Assembly (NCBI RefSeq): GCF_016808095.1
Contig: NC_068976.1
Coordinates: forward strand, 10,387,001-10,451,000
Reading direction: 5' to 3'
DNA from: Vigna angularis
Lineage: Eukaryota; Streptophyta; Magnoliopsida; Fabales; Fabaceae
Length of the DNA: 64,000 bases
Of this stretch, positions 50,585-62,215 are shown one piece after another. Every line of letters starts with the position of its first letter. Position 1 is the stretch's first letter. The position numbers were made by a program, and so were the translations under genes. The notes beneath the pieces are model-generated. The model had not been told where the DNA came from, searched no databases, and saw nothing but the letters and a program-made list of their open reading frames with translations.

Positions 50585-53500
50585 TTACTTCTTCCGCTGA
50601 GGAATCCTTTGAACAACAACCTAAAATGCCATCATAGCAAATATATCAATCCACCAGATCTACTGCACATGAACGAAACCAATCGTATTGTAGACAAGCA
50701 CATCATATTTTCTACATGCTATAATTGTCTTCATCATTGAGGGTCCTATTGTAGACTTCATATAGGAATAGGCCTTTTAATGGTGCTTGTAGTGAATTGG
50801 GATCAACTTGATAGCAGATATTGAAACTTTATGAAATATGACATCCAATCAGATTAAATTATTATAAAATAAAATAACTTTTTACTTAAAATATCCAATA
50901 AAAGTAGATCATGATCATGGTATATGCCGTGCTCAAGTGACACCACTCTCGATCCACAGAACAACTAATCATAGCACAGAAAAAAGAAAAGATAGCTATT
51001 TAAAGTGAAGCTTGAATTTGAAAGATACCTTGCCAGAGTTTTCTTTGTTTCCAACAATAGTTTGACAAGCCAGCCTCCAAGATTCAGGTTTCTGTTTAAA
51101 ATGCTCCAAAGCTTAGAATTAGAAGATCCAGAAAATTCAAAACTTACCATCATATCACCTCAAAGAGTAAGATGACCTTTCTAAGAAATTGGAATTACAA
51201 TAAAAAAAAGGGGCTATAAATCATCAGTAATTCACTGTTCCATTGGATAAGATGGAAGTGCATTCAATTCAATGACCATAATATCAAATCACTTTCTCAA
51301 AATATGAAATTTCTTCACTGGCTTAGGATAGGAGATTTCCAATCAGTTAAAACTTAAATAGCTTATTTCATTCTTTCTAATTATATTCAATTCAACTATA
51401 GATTTAACCAGTTAAAATTGAACCATGACTCGAACAAAACGTTCTTGTGTAATGAATTTGAGAGGGAGAGCAAACATGCCTTCTTGAGATATCTGAGTTC
51501 CGTATTGGTTCTTTCATTTAAAAGATCTTTTCCTTCAATAATCTGCAACAAAAGAATCAATATCACTTGCATTTAGAGATTAATGAGTATATAGTATATA
51601 CCTTGTGAAAAACCTTTGACTATATTATGTCAAGTGAAAAAGTCAGAGAGAAAGTTAATATTCAATCGAATGATCAATAATCAGACAATTTACACACGAT
51701 GTGATTTCTGAAATAATTGAATTTTGAAGCATCGGCTTAATAATGGAAACGTACGTAGGAAAATGTTATCATGACAACAATAAAATTATTTACCTCTACG
51801 ATGCAAGTTCCACAGCTACCTCCTCCTCCGCAGTTCATCAGTTTCCCCTGCTCTTCATGAAGTTAAAATTTAACAGCTACATAAATATTATTTAAATGAG
51901 TACTTGATCATTTTTGCTGTATTGAATTTGAGTTAATTCATATAAAGTTTGAGTTCTAAATTTACGTTTCTTATTTTTTTTTAAACGATATTGTTAAAAA
52001 CAATGGATAAGCAATTTATATGTGAAGGATTTTTTTATTAAAAATAATAACAAAAATGCGTTGATAACATTAGATTGTATATTTTTAATAAATCATTTTC
52101 CTATTTTTATAACAATAATTATTAAAAAATTTAATTTTAATTTAATATTCTAAATTTAGTTAAAGGCCATGTTGTCATTTAATAATGAGTTGAAAATCTT
52201 TCTACACCTTACTACTTATCAATCTATAAAAACGGAGTAGATATCTTAAACGAGTATTAAAATAAAAGTAGATTTCTTAAAAATCAACACACAGTTTATA
52301 CAAAATTTACTTCATTTCAAATAAAAAAAATAAAAAATAATGAAAAAACTAAAGGCAGGATAACCATTAGTTACATAAATTAAGGGTTTGATAAAAGGTA
52401 TTATCAGCATAAAAAAATTGCGCTGCAACTATTTAAAATTAGTTGTTTTAATACTTTTCTTGTTACTTTTTAATCAGAAAATTTTACTTTAGTCGTAGTC
52501 TTTGTAAATATTTATTATAAGAATTATCTGTGTAACTAAAATTTTAATTAAAGAATAACAAAAAGACTAAAATATTACATCTAAATTGTCCTTTTGAAAA
52601 ATACTTATTAGCAAACTTTAATATACTTTTGATTACTTAAAATTATGAACAATACATAATTTTTAAATTTTTGATACGATAAAAGAAGTTTCTTGCTAAA
52701 TACTAATTTTTCCTTCGCGATTATTAACACTACGTTTTTTTTTTTGGTATACAACACATCTTGCATTCTTTAAAGAACGTTTTTTCACATGTATATATAA
52801 TGATGATTATTCAATCGGATTGTTATACCAATTTTATCTTTGTCTCTTTATTTTAAAATAATTTATTTTAGTACTTTTACAAATTATTTTAGTACTTTTA
52901 CAAATAAATATACAATGGTGATTATTTAATCGGATTGTTATAGAACAAGACCTCTGATTAGTAAATTAAAGATAAAAAGATGAAAACAATAATAAATTAT
53001 CTCTTTTATAACAAAATAAAAGAACATAAACTTAAATAAAAATAAGAAATAGTTTGAACCTTAAATAAAACATTTTCTTTTTATAAAAACTTAATTAACA
53101 ATAACCAAACTTATAACATAAAGTTAATTTAATATTTTTAAATATGGAAACCATAACATAAATTATATAACTATAGTAAGAGTAATTAAATATACTAATA
53201 ACTAAGAAAAAGTAGTGCATAGCCATTGAAAATGTGGTGCAAAAGGAGTTAGTGGTTGTGGTGGACTGAAAATCATGTGGTATGAGGACATACATAGGTG
53301 GCGTAAAGCTCGATCTTGTTATCCGTCATGATATTCCTCAACAGCTTCTCTCCGCTTATCGCTTTTGCTTTTTCCACCGGATACTTCCCATCACTCCCCG
53401 CTTTCGGCTGCAACAAACCGTTTCCACATTTTTCATTTCAAATTCACTAACCCAAATTAACTCGATTCGCATATGCTAAATTATCAAGAACAAAGTGAGA

Positions 53501-53713
53501 AGACAAATCGAATGTATGTAATTGAATTGAAATTAGGTAGAAATGGAATTAGTTGAACGTTACCCCGATGAACTCGAGCTCTATTTCCGGAGGAGATTCC
53601 GGCGAAGTGGCGGCCAGAGCGACGAAGTTGGCCCGCCTCCGGGGAAAATAGGCGGTGGAATTCCGGCTGTCTGGGGCGAGGGAAATGGTGGTGAATAAAT
53701 TCATGGAAGCCAT
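50585..53713 (-). CDS. PNSB3: Photosynthetic NDH subunit of subcomplex B 3 (NDF4), plastid 2Fe-2S protein
   Basis: Six coding exons: 53713-53564, 53407-53294, 51847-51794, 51542-51480, 51091-51029, 50620-50585, all phase 0, giving 159 aa. The first 36-45 residues (MASMNLFTTISLAPDS...) are Ser/Ala/Arg-rich and acid-poor like a chloroplast transit peptide. The mature part starts near PPEIELEFIG. A ferredoxin-type iron-sulphur site is visible: Cys94, Cys100 and Cys103 in NCGGGGSCGTC, and Cys136 in RLACQ. The family protein is needed for the chloroplast NADH dehydrogenase-like complex that drives cyclic electron flow around photosystem I. Intron 4 has a GC donor (AAG|GCATGT), which the reading frame demands. 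The C-terminus ends VVVQRIPQRKK. Confidence 0.92.
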
Positions 53714-53824
53714 TCTGTTTTCTTTTATCGATGGTTCGCGAAAACTGGTTTTGTGACGTAAAGTGCAATGGGCAATGTGGTGGTGTTTGTGTGTGTGTGA
53801 TTTCGTACTTTATGCTCCGTTTTG

Positions 53825-53832
53825 TATTTATA
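53825..53832 (-). promoter_or_regulatory. TATA box candidate of PNSB3
   Basis: TATAAATA on the minus strand, 112 bases upstream of the ATG, giving a short leader of about 80 bases. Confidence 0.5.
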
Positions 53833-53879
53833 TGTGACGCTCTAGAACTCGCTCCTTCCTACATAGCTAAGTGAATATA

Positions 53880-56535
53880 TGTATGAATTCCTAAGTTGAA
53901 GTTCATCACAGTAATGATATTTTGAGAACATTTCTTTTAAACATTAATATCAATCAATTACAAAATAATACGTAAATAATATTAAAATATTGTTAAAAAA
54001 ATATTTTCAAAGTATTATTATTCACTTAATAATGTTACTGTTGTTTACTTATAATGAAAAAAAAAAAAGTAGTTTTTACTTTTATTGTTTCACGAGATAA
54101 AAAATATTATAAAATTTTAACAAGAATGTTTACTGGGTTGAATGAATATTGAATTTTGTTTCAAGTGTACTATTCACTTAAAATAATTTTTTGATAATGT
54201 ATTCTAATAAGGTTCTCTTTGTGTTTGGATAATCTATTCATCGACCCATTGGAGTACTTACCATATCCAATTTTCATAATAAACTTGAATATTCAATTTG
54301 TACCTATAATATCTATGACTTGAAAATAAAAATAATATAATCACCAAAATTGAATATATAAACAGATTGTTGATATAAAAAATGTCTACATGTTTTTATT
54401 AGATGCCTTACATTTAACACACTTAAAACTATTAATTTCTTCCGTTCTTCTTTTGTAATAGTATCATTCTCCAAAATAAATTTCATAATGATTGGAACAG
54501 TGATACAACATGCTTTTCCTATGATCAATAATAACATATAAAAAAATATTTAATTTTCTAAGTTTAATAATATAATGCAATAAAAATACCTTTCATAAAC
54601 AGTAACTTCATCTTCCATGGTTGAAAACTCACAAACTTGTTTTACATATGCTTTATATATAAATCTTTCTTTTATATTGTGATGAGTTGTTGACTCAGGT
54701 CTTGACTCAAGTTCAACTCATTTATACAATTCAAAAATTGAAAAAAAAGTAAAACAATAAAAATAACTTAATAGCAAAAATAACCAAAAAATATGTACTG
54801 CTTCGTTAACTCCACTTTATTTATTTGTGGAAAATCTTGATCCATCAAATAACTTGGTACCAACATGCCAAGAGTTGGATATAGACACCGATCATGATCT
54901 TGAGAAAGTTAATTACTTAGTTAAATTATATGTAAGGCAATATAGAAATACATAATTGTTTTTTACTAGAAGCATACTTGATTTTGACTTGTGTCAAGAT
55001 TATCACAAAAATCTCCAGATTTTTCTATTCTATCCCAATGATCCATAAACTTTGTTGCGTAGAAATTCTACAAAGTGCAACCAATTAGAGAACCACTACA
55101 TTGTATTAACATAACTAAACACACATTAAATAATGTAATTCAAACAAATTATCTTACTCACCTTATATAAGAGATATCAAAGAAAACATTAGGTTTGGAT
55201 TGTTTTCCACATTGTGCACAATTTGAATTACATTTAAATAGATAAGCTACACAAACGTTGACATAAGATTTATGGAAAATAACAACATAAAAAAACAAAT
55301 TTCACATACCAAGATATCAGTATAAAAGTCACCATCCTTAGCTTTTAAAATTGAATGCTTTCCTAGGAATATTGAGAAATGGTTGTTCTTTAATGACAAT
55401 AGCACCAATAAACAATAACTTACAAACATTATCACACACCTGATATTGTATCTTATTCTTTAGAATTTTAAAATTATGTATGACATAAGTCTCATTCTTT
55501 ACTAATCTACCTCTCACACAACTAGATTTTCTTTGTTAACCATAGACAATATAAAGTCACCTTACAACACATACAATCATGTGAAAAAATTTCAATAAAG
55601 TATACATAACTAAAGTGACAAAAACTTTGATCTACAATAAATAAGATTAGAGAAAAGGGACTGATTTGACGGGTCAGGTCGGCAACCTGACAACTTGTGG
55701 GTTAGGTTGTAAATTGGCATGCCATCCCAAACCAAAATTGGCGAACCAATATCAGATCGGGCTTAAACGACCTTGATTGACTCGTGTTGCTATCCCTAAC
55801 AATAAAAAGATTGGAAAAACATGTGTACCTTATCATCCATAAAAATCATTTACTTATGCTTGTTTTCATCCCCATTCTTAACATACCACTAGTCATTGAT
55901 TTTACTTTCAAGTTTAAGTGTTTTCCTTTTACCATCGATCTCTTTTATATTGTTGAACTTCTTAACCTTTTGTAAATAACTATATACACAATAAAAGTAA
56001 TTGAAAAAAATAAAATCAGTAAATATTGCCTAAAAAAGATAATTGAAAAGTACATCACAACTAAACAATAAGTATATATACCAGAAGGAAAAAAAAAGAA
56101 ATAAGGAAAATCATAATAACAAAACTGACAATATATTAAAAAGAAAAAATACAAGGAAAAAGAAAGACAATACTTCACCTTATGAAAGATGAAGGAAGAA
56201 AAAGAAACAAAGTTAAGAATACCCTAAAAATTATAAAAAAATAAACACATTAAATAAATCCTTTAGAAAATAAAAAGAACTTACTCTCCTTTCTATATAA
56301 TACTCTCGTCAAACCAAGAGGAAGCCAACCAATCATGGAAATAACAATAAAACCCATATATATATATATATATAATTATTTTATATGAGAAATTTTGGAA
56401 TTTTCTTCCTAGAGTACTATTTTCTGATATAGTTGATTTTACAGTTATTTAATACTATTTTAACTTTAAAAATATGAGTTTTAACTTAAAAAATGAGTTT
56501 CAAAAAATTATTTCCTATTGTAGACAAGAGTGTGA
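53880..56535. other. AT-rich spacer between divergent PNSB3 and PPR genes
   Basis: No supported gene. At 55640-55800 a GC-richer stretch with GGGTCAGGTCGG and GGGTTAGG words ends in TTGCTATCCCTA, which read backwards (TAGGGATAGCAA) resembles a hAT terminal repeat. The other end was not found. (AT)n near 56355-56375. Confidence 0.45.
55640..55800. mobile_element. hAT-like terminal fragment
   Basis: Ends with the reverse complement of TAGGGATAGCAACACGAG, the type of terminus seen in many plant hAT elements (TAGGGATGGCAA). There is no matching end or target duplication nearby, so it may be a truncated relic. Confidence 0.35.
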
Positions 56536-56540
56536 AAGTG

Positions 56541-56548
56541 TATAAAAG
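56541..56548 (+). promoter_or_regulatory. TATA box candidate of the PPR gene
   Basis: TATAAAAG, 75 bases upstream of the start codon, followed by a C-rich leader. Confidence 0.55.
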
Positions 56549-56615
56549 TACTACTTAAAAGTTGTGAACTTCAGTTACCACTTCGACCATCATTCCATCT
56601 TCCAAACTGAACCCA

Positions 56616-58873
56616 ATGCTCTCTCGTTCTCTGAAATCCCCTCATTCCCTCTTCTCCCTCCGTTCATTACCCTGTACTCCAAACCCAATCTCAACCCCAA
56701 ACCCTATTCCTAACCTAAACCCTTCCTTCCGACCCTCCCCACACCGTCTCTTCTCTTCTTCATGGCTATCCGAACCGGGAAATCCAATCATCCAATGGCC
56801 CTCACTACCCAAACCAAACCCTCCTCCAAATTCCAACCCCAACCCTAACCCCGCACCCGACCCTACCTCTCCAAACCTAAACGCCTTCTCCCTCATTTCC
56901 AACCTCTTCACGGACCCCTCCGTCTCGCCCGGTCCGGTCCTCCACGCCCAACTCGACCGCTCCGCCATCGAACCGGACCCGGCTTCCCTGCTCGCCGTCT
57001 TCGACCACTTTGGCTCGTCCCCCAAGCTCCTACACTCGCTCTTCCTCTGGGCCCAGACGCGACCCGGCTTCAGGCCCGACCCGAACCTCTTTGACGCCGT
57101 CGTCAATGCACTCGCAAAGGCAAGGGAATTTGACGTCGCATGGAAACTCGTTCTCGATCACGTCGGTGGAGATGGGGAAGAAGAAAACGAAAGCTTGGTT
57201 TCCGTTAAGACCTTTGCCATCATGATTCGACGCTATGCTCGTGCAGGTAACGGATTATGTTCTGCGATTTAGCGTTTCGGATTGTTCAATTTCAGTTTCG
57301 GTTTTGCCAATGTGTTTGAGAGTTTTCAGAACTCAAATTGAGTGCATTGTGTGTGTTTGGGGTTGGATTTGCGAAGTAGGGTTTATTGAAGTTGGTTTTC
57401 ATGAGTTGAGAAATGGGTTTATAAACTTCTTAATTTTTAATTTAGAAAGTGAATTTGCTGTAAAAGAAAAAATTGTTTAAAAGGGATCGGAATCTTTGTA
57501 ATTTGTTTAAAATTGTTGAATCTTAAGTTGGTATACTACTACAGCCAATCTGTTTACGAATTTTCATAACTCAAATTATGTGTGTAGTTTTTTTCAAAAG
57601 TATTCTGTTTCTTTCTCTAACGATGGATGCTTTTTCTTTCTGAAAAAAAAAATCAGGTATGTCCAAACTTGCAATCAGAACTTATGAATTCGCTAAAGAT
57701 AACAAGTCCATTGTGGATTCTGGCTCAGAAATGAGTTTGTTTGAGATATTGATGGATTCACTTTGTAAAGAAGGGTCGGTGAGGGAAGCTTCAGAGTATT
57801 TCCTTTGGAAAAAGGAGTTGGACTTAAGTTGGGTTCCTTCTATTCGGGTTTATAACATAATGTTGAATGGATGGTTTCGATCGAGGAAACTTAAGCAGGG
57901 CGAGAGACTTTGGGCAGAGATGAAGAAGGAGAACGTGAGACCAAGTGTTGTGACATATGGTACCCTTGTGGAAGGATATTGCCGGATGCGACGTGTAGAA
58001 AAAGCACTCGAAACGGTTGGTGATATGACCAGAGAAGGAATTGCACCAAATGCAATTGTATACAACCCAATAATTGATGCACTAGCAGAAGCTGGAAGAT
58101 TCAAAGAGGCTTTGGGTATGTTGGAACGATTTCATGTTTTGGAAATTGGCCCTACTGATTCAACATATAATTCTCTCATAAAGGGGTTTTGCAAGGCTGC
58201 AGATCTTGTTGGTGCTAGTAAGATTCTTAAAATGATGATAAGCAGGGGCTTCGTCCCAAGTCCCACTACCTATAACTACTTTTTTAGGTACTTTTCAAGA
58301 TGTGGAAAAGTTGAGGAGGGGATGAACCTGTATGCAAAGTTGATTGAGTCTGGTTATACCCCAGACCGCTTAACTTACCATCTTTTGGTGAAGATGTTAT
58401 GTGAAGAGGGGAAGTTAGACATGGCAGTTCAAGTTAGCAAGGAAATGAGGCATAATGGATATGATATGGACTTGGCTACCAGCACCATGTTAATTCATTT
58501 GCTCTGCAAAATGCAGAGGTTGGAAGAGGCTTTTGCTGAATTTGAGGACATGATAAGAAGGGGTATAGTTCCTCAGTATCTCACTTTCCAGAGAATGAAA
58601 GCTGAGTTAAAGAGACAAGGTATGACTGAAATGGCTCAAAAGCTTTGCAAATTAATGTCTTCTGTTCCCTATTCTGGGAACTTGCCAAATACTTATGGTG
58701 GAGACAGAGAAGATGCTCTTACACGGAGAAAATCTATAATTCGGAAAGCTAAAGCATTTTCTGATATGCTGAAGGACTGTAAGGATCCCAGTGAACTTCG
58801 TCAGTATAGAAATTCATCAGAAAATGCTGTCTCAAGCGCAAAATCTATGATAGTGGAGATTGAGGGAAAATGA
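56616..58873 (+). CDS. P-class pentatricopeptide repeat protein, SOAR1-like
   Basis: Coding exons 56616-57246 and 57657-58873 join G|GT across a GT-AG intron, giving 615 aa. Residues 1-50 (MLSRSLKSPHSLFSLRSLPC..., Arg/Ser-rich, no acids) fit an organelle presequence. A Pro/Asn low-complexity run follows (about 65-90). From about residue 145 to 555 there are tandem 35-residue PPR units with consensus phrases VVTYGTLVEGYCRMRRVEKA, YNSLIKGFCKAADL and LTYHLLVKMLCEEGKLDMA. No E or DYW domain, so P class. The N-terminal phrase PGNPIIQWPSLPKP, FDHFGSSPKLLHSLFLWA and IMIRRYARAG match what I recall of Arabidopsis At5g11310 (SOAR1), an abscisic-acid-response regulator. Orthology is supported by the neighbouring CYCA2 (At5g11300). 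Confidence 0.87.
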
Positions 58874-59482
58874 AATTCAGTAGAAACTTCTATGATTAGT
58901 GCTTATCACTCAGCAGGGATCAATTATGGAAAGTTTGAAACACATGGGATTCAGTTTGCATTTATTCATGTTCAAAAAGTTCTGCTGTGCTTCGCTATGC
59001 AATTTGCAGGCATGACAACGAGGTTAATACGGGGATCAGTGAACTGATTTACTGCTGTCATGACTACATTAACAGGTGCAATCTGAGTTAGTTATACAGA
59101 AAATAACTTCTTGGGAGCCACATTGAGGGTAATTTATCAATGGAGATGGCATCAACTGAATGCTAACATATCATAAATTATTGTTTCTTGGAAGAACTTG
59201 ACTTATCCCAATTACACACTATTTAAGAAGGATAATTGATGGCTTTAAGAATTCGCAATTGTGGTTATTTTATTCTGTGCAGGAAAGTGTCAAATTGTTG
59301 AGTCAGACAATTGCTTTCCTCTGCCTCTCTCTGGGTCTGCTCAGAAGAAGGTCATCGGACTTCAAAAGCTTCAATCCAGAATAGATATATTAGATTTATT
59401 TATCAAAAATATTTTATTTAGGATGAAGTTCGATGTATTATGTATGCTTTTACCCAATATTGTAGAGTCTATTATTGGAGGG
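58874..59482. other. PPR gene 3' UTR and spacer
   Basis: No further gene recognised. The region ends at the insertion site of the hAT element. Confidence 0.5.
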
Positions 59483-59547
59483 TTTGTCCCTAGGCTTGGG
59501 CATAGTTCAATAAACTGTACTAAAACTACATTGTTGCTAAAAGAAAT

Positions 59548-59682
59548 TGAACTAAAAGAAATGGAAAACAATAAGCAGCAGTTAACCATACTATATTGTA
59601 TTAAAAATAACTAATTGCTAAAAGAAATGGAAAACAATAAGTTGCAATTAACCATACTATATTGTACTAAAAATAACTAAAT
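59548..59682. repeat. 65-bp tandem duplication in the hAT subterminal region
   Basis: The block AAGAAATGGAAAACAATAAG with TTAACCATACTATATTGTA follows twice, at about 59559 and 59622, differing at a few bases. Confidence 0.85.
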
Positions 59683-59819
59683 TTGTTTTAACTGAAAACT
59701 AATTAAACTAGTGTATAGTTCAGTTAAAAGAAATTGAACTTTCCAAGGTTTTAGTACAGTTAACTGGAACCACAAATTTTTCTTCTAATTGATAATTTCA
59801 TTCCAAATTGAAAGGGTTC

Positions 59820-61254
59820 GAGAGGGTTGAGAGAAATGAAGAGAATTTCATTGTTGCTTTGTGAAAATGCAGATTTAGTGGATCAAACTGCCTACAAAGG
59901 ATTGAAACTGCAAAAGGGGTTGATTGAGGGGCGCGAACCCTCCAACCCCAACCCTACCCTTTTTCCAGTTCGCGGGTTCAACTGGAGGACCTCAACGATC
60001 TTGAAGACGACAAAGAAGAAGCACCACGTGGACCTTCTAAACCGCCTGATTACGATGATGAACAGTGGCAAATTAGGTCTGGTATTGGTCAAGATTGCAT
60101 CCTCGATTACGAGGTATATATACCGCTCGTACCTCTTTATTCTTTTCCCCCAATAATATGTTATCATGAACTCACATTATGCAGTTGTAATTTTAATTCA
60201 ACCAATTTGATGATGAAAATTGCTTCTTTTTTTCCCTTTTGAAAAAAAAAAAAGTCATTTAGACCTGCGATGAAGGAAAGCTTTTTCCTTTTAATTTGGT
60301 CTTACTACCCCTCTTTTTTGTGAGGAAATTGTGTAGGAAAAAGATTTAAATATATTGAAGAGTATGTTACTGTTACCACTTAGTCCCCCCATGGGTTTAC
60401 TGTTGTTCCACCTTAACTAGTGGTCTCTAAATTTGAGGGTTTTTTTGGTTTAATGTGAAAAATTGTGTAGGAATATGAGTTTATTGAAGAGTTTATTGAA
60501 GAGTATACTATGAAGGTGATGGACTAAGATTGTATACTTAAATTTCATATATAATGAAACACATGGATCGAATCGGATGGGGTTGTTTCATTTTAGTCAA
60601 ATGGTTTTGTGTTTGAACCCATGGTATGCCTGCCTGTAGAGTAGTCCTACCCGGTTCAAGCAACTGTAGAGGATACTTGCAGTCTGCACCAAATTCCTTT
60701 TATTGTTGTTGTTATCATTTGTTTAAGCAAATATATAATTGAACTTGAGAAGGAAGGTCTCTCTGTTTTTTCTCTGTGATTCTTGTTGTTGTTGTCAGCT
60801 TTTGTTACCAGTTTTTCACTGTCAAAGTTTGGATTGGAAAAGAAAATTGAGTGAATCACACTTTATGTAGGAAGAGGAAGACCAATATGACGAGCAGGCT
60901 ATTGGGAAAGACGATTCAGGTGATCGTGTGTACATGAAGGATGTAAAGGACGATGGAGTTGAGATTAGTTCTAGCAGTGTTTTCCATACCTCGTTTAGAG
61001 ATTTTGTGCGAGATCCATGTGCAAATCATTTGGCTGCGAGGATTAGGCTGAAGTAGGATGATGAAGCCGCTAAAAAGATTGATGCTCTACATGTCTCTGA
61101 GAAATCCACACCAGATGTAGGCAGTGGCAGAGATGCTACTAACCCTTGTTCATTTTTGAAGAGTAAGGATAACTCTGGGGAGTCCAGGCCTCAGAAACGA
61201 GTTCAGTTTGACCTCCAAGTCAGAGCTGCAAGGAAAGGGGAGATGCTGGGATGA
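59820..61254 (+). pseudogene. Captured TSSC4-like gene fragment (two exons, intron retained)
   Basis: The exon ending at 60113 reads PPDYDDEQWQIRSGIGQDCI then LDYE. A GT-AG intron (60114-60870) leads to EEEDQYDEQAIGKDDSGDRV, FVRDPCANHLAARIRLK, a TAG stop (61054-61056), and then more of the same frame, including RPQKRVQFDL, to TGA 61252-61254. The blocks resemble plant TSSC4-like proteins, a family tied to U5 snRNP assembly in animals. The upstream part (59835-60000) has a frame change relative to this. A retained intron argues for capture from DNA, not from mRNA. Premature stop and frameshift make it a pseudogene. The family name is from memory and moderate. Confidence 0.55.
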
Positions 61255-62119
61255 AAGCTGAATTTTGTGGTATGAATGCTTTTCTCACTCTGTGGTATAT
61301 TGGAATGGTTAACAGGATTTGTTGATACAATGTAGAATGAAAATTCATTGATTTGAGCATTATCGAGTTGTAATATTATTCGGTGATTTAAGCTGCATTT
61401 TGTTTCTACATTGGAGTAAAAATGAGTTCTGAAATTTGATAACTGGTATATGCTCTTTTTGGAATGTTTAGGATTTATTTTTTATTAACTGAAGAAGCCA
61501 TTTTCAGTGGTCGCGTTCTGTTTTCCATCTTAGTAATTATCTATTGAACTTATTGATTTAAATATCGGATGTTAACTAGGTACTGATAAGCCTGATAATT
61601 GATGTTGCTTTGGTTATCTAGTTATATGCAAATTAAACTGTTATGTATGTGCTAGTTGGGTGATGATAAAAAGCAGATGCTGTGAAGAGTAGAATGTGAT
61701 ATAAATGGTTAGACTTTGGGTATGTAATGAACTAGATGATATAAACTATTAAATGCATGTGGATAATAGTTGTGTTGTGGTTAATAACTTGTAACCTTTG
61801 TTTAGATCAACATGTGTAGGTTGTTATGGTTGTGGCTGAACTACAATGTTAATGATGTATGATGTGTAGTAAAAATGGGTTCAAATGTTTGTTCGAAAGT
61901 TTGAGGATATATCTGCGCAGAGGATAATCTTCGATTGTTTTAAATCTTGAATTTGCATCTATGTGGTGTTAATTAATTGAATAATGGTTGATAGGCATAA
62001 AAAGAGTATATTCAACGTGAACCTTATTGTTTTAACTAAATGAGTCATGTTTCTTTGTCTTAATTGGGATGTTCCAACATAGAGAGTATATGTGTCATAG
62101 GAAAATTGAATTGTTTGTT

Positions 62120-62215
62120 ATGTTGCATAGGAAAATTGCAGACAAAGTTGCAAACCATGGGTATTTTGTGGTGGTTCCTGACTTCTTCCATGGAGAACCT
62201 ACAATAGTGAGAATG
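62120..62215 (+). pseudogene. Captured dienelactone hydrolase-like exon fragment
   Basis: The plus frame reads RKIADKVANHGYFVVVPDFF then HGEP. In the dienelactone hydrolase family (plant endo-1,3;1,4-beta-glucanase-like members) the same stretch, L-R-x-[IL]-A-D-K-V-A-x-x-G-[FY]-x-V-V-V-P-D, forms a beta-strand and turn after the first active-site loop. No catalytic Cys/Asp/His triad is included. GCATAG just before it may be the former splice acceptor. It is unrelated to the TSSC4-like piece about 870 bases upstream. Confidence 0.6.

Noticed and set aside
53484..53768. 94-codon minus-strand frame over PNSB3 exon 1
   Set aside because: Out of frame with the transit peptide and PEIELEFIG; runs into the intron.
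56642..57106. 154-codon minus-strand Gly-rich open frame
   Set aside because: Antisense of the Pro/Asn-rich start of the PPR gene; composition explains it.
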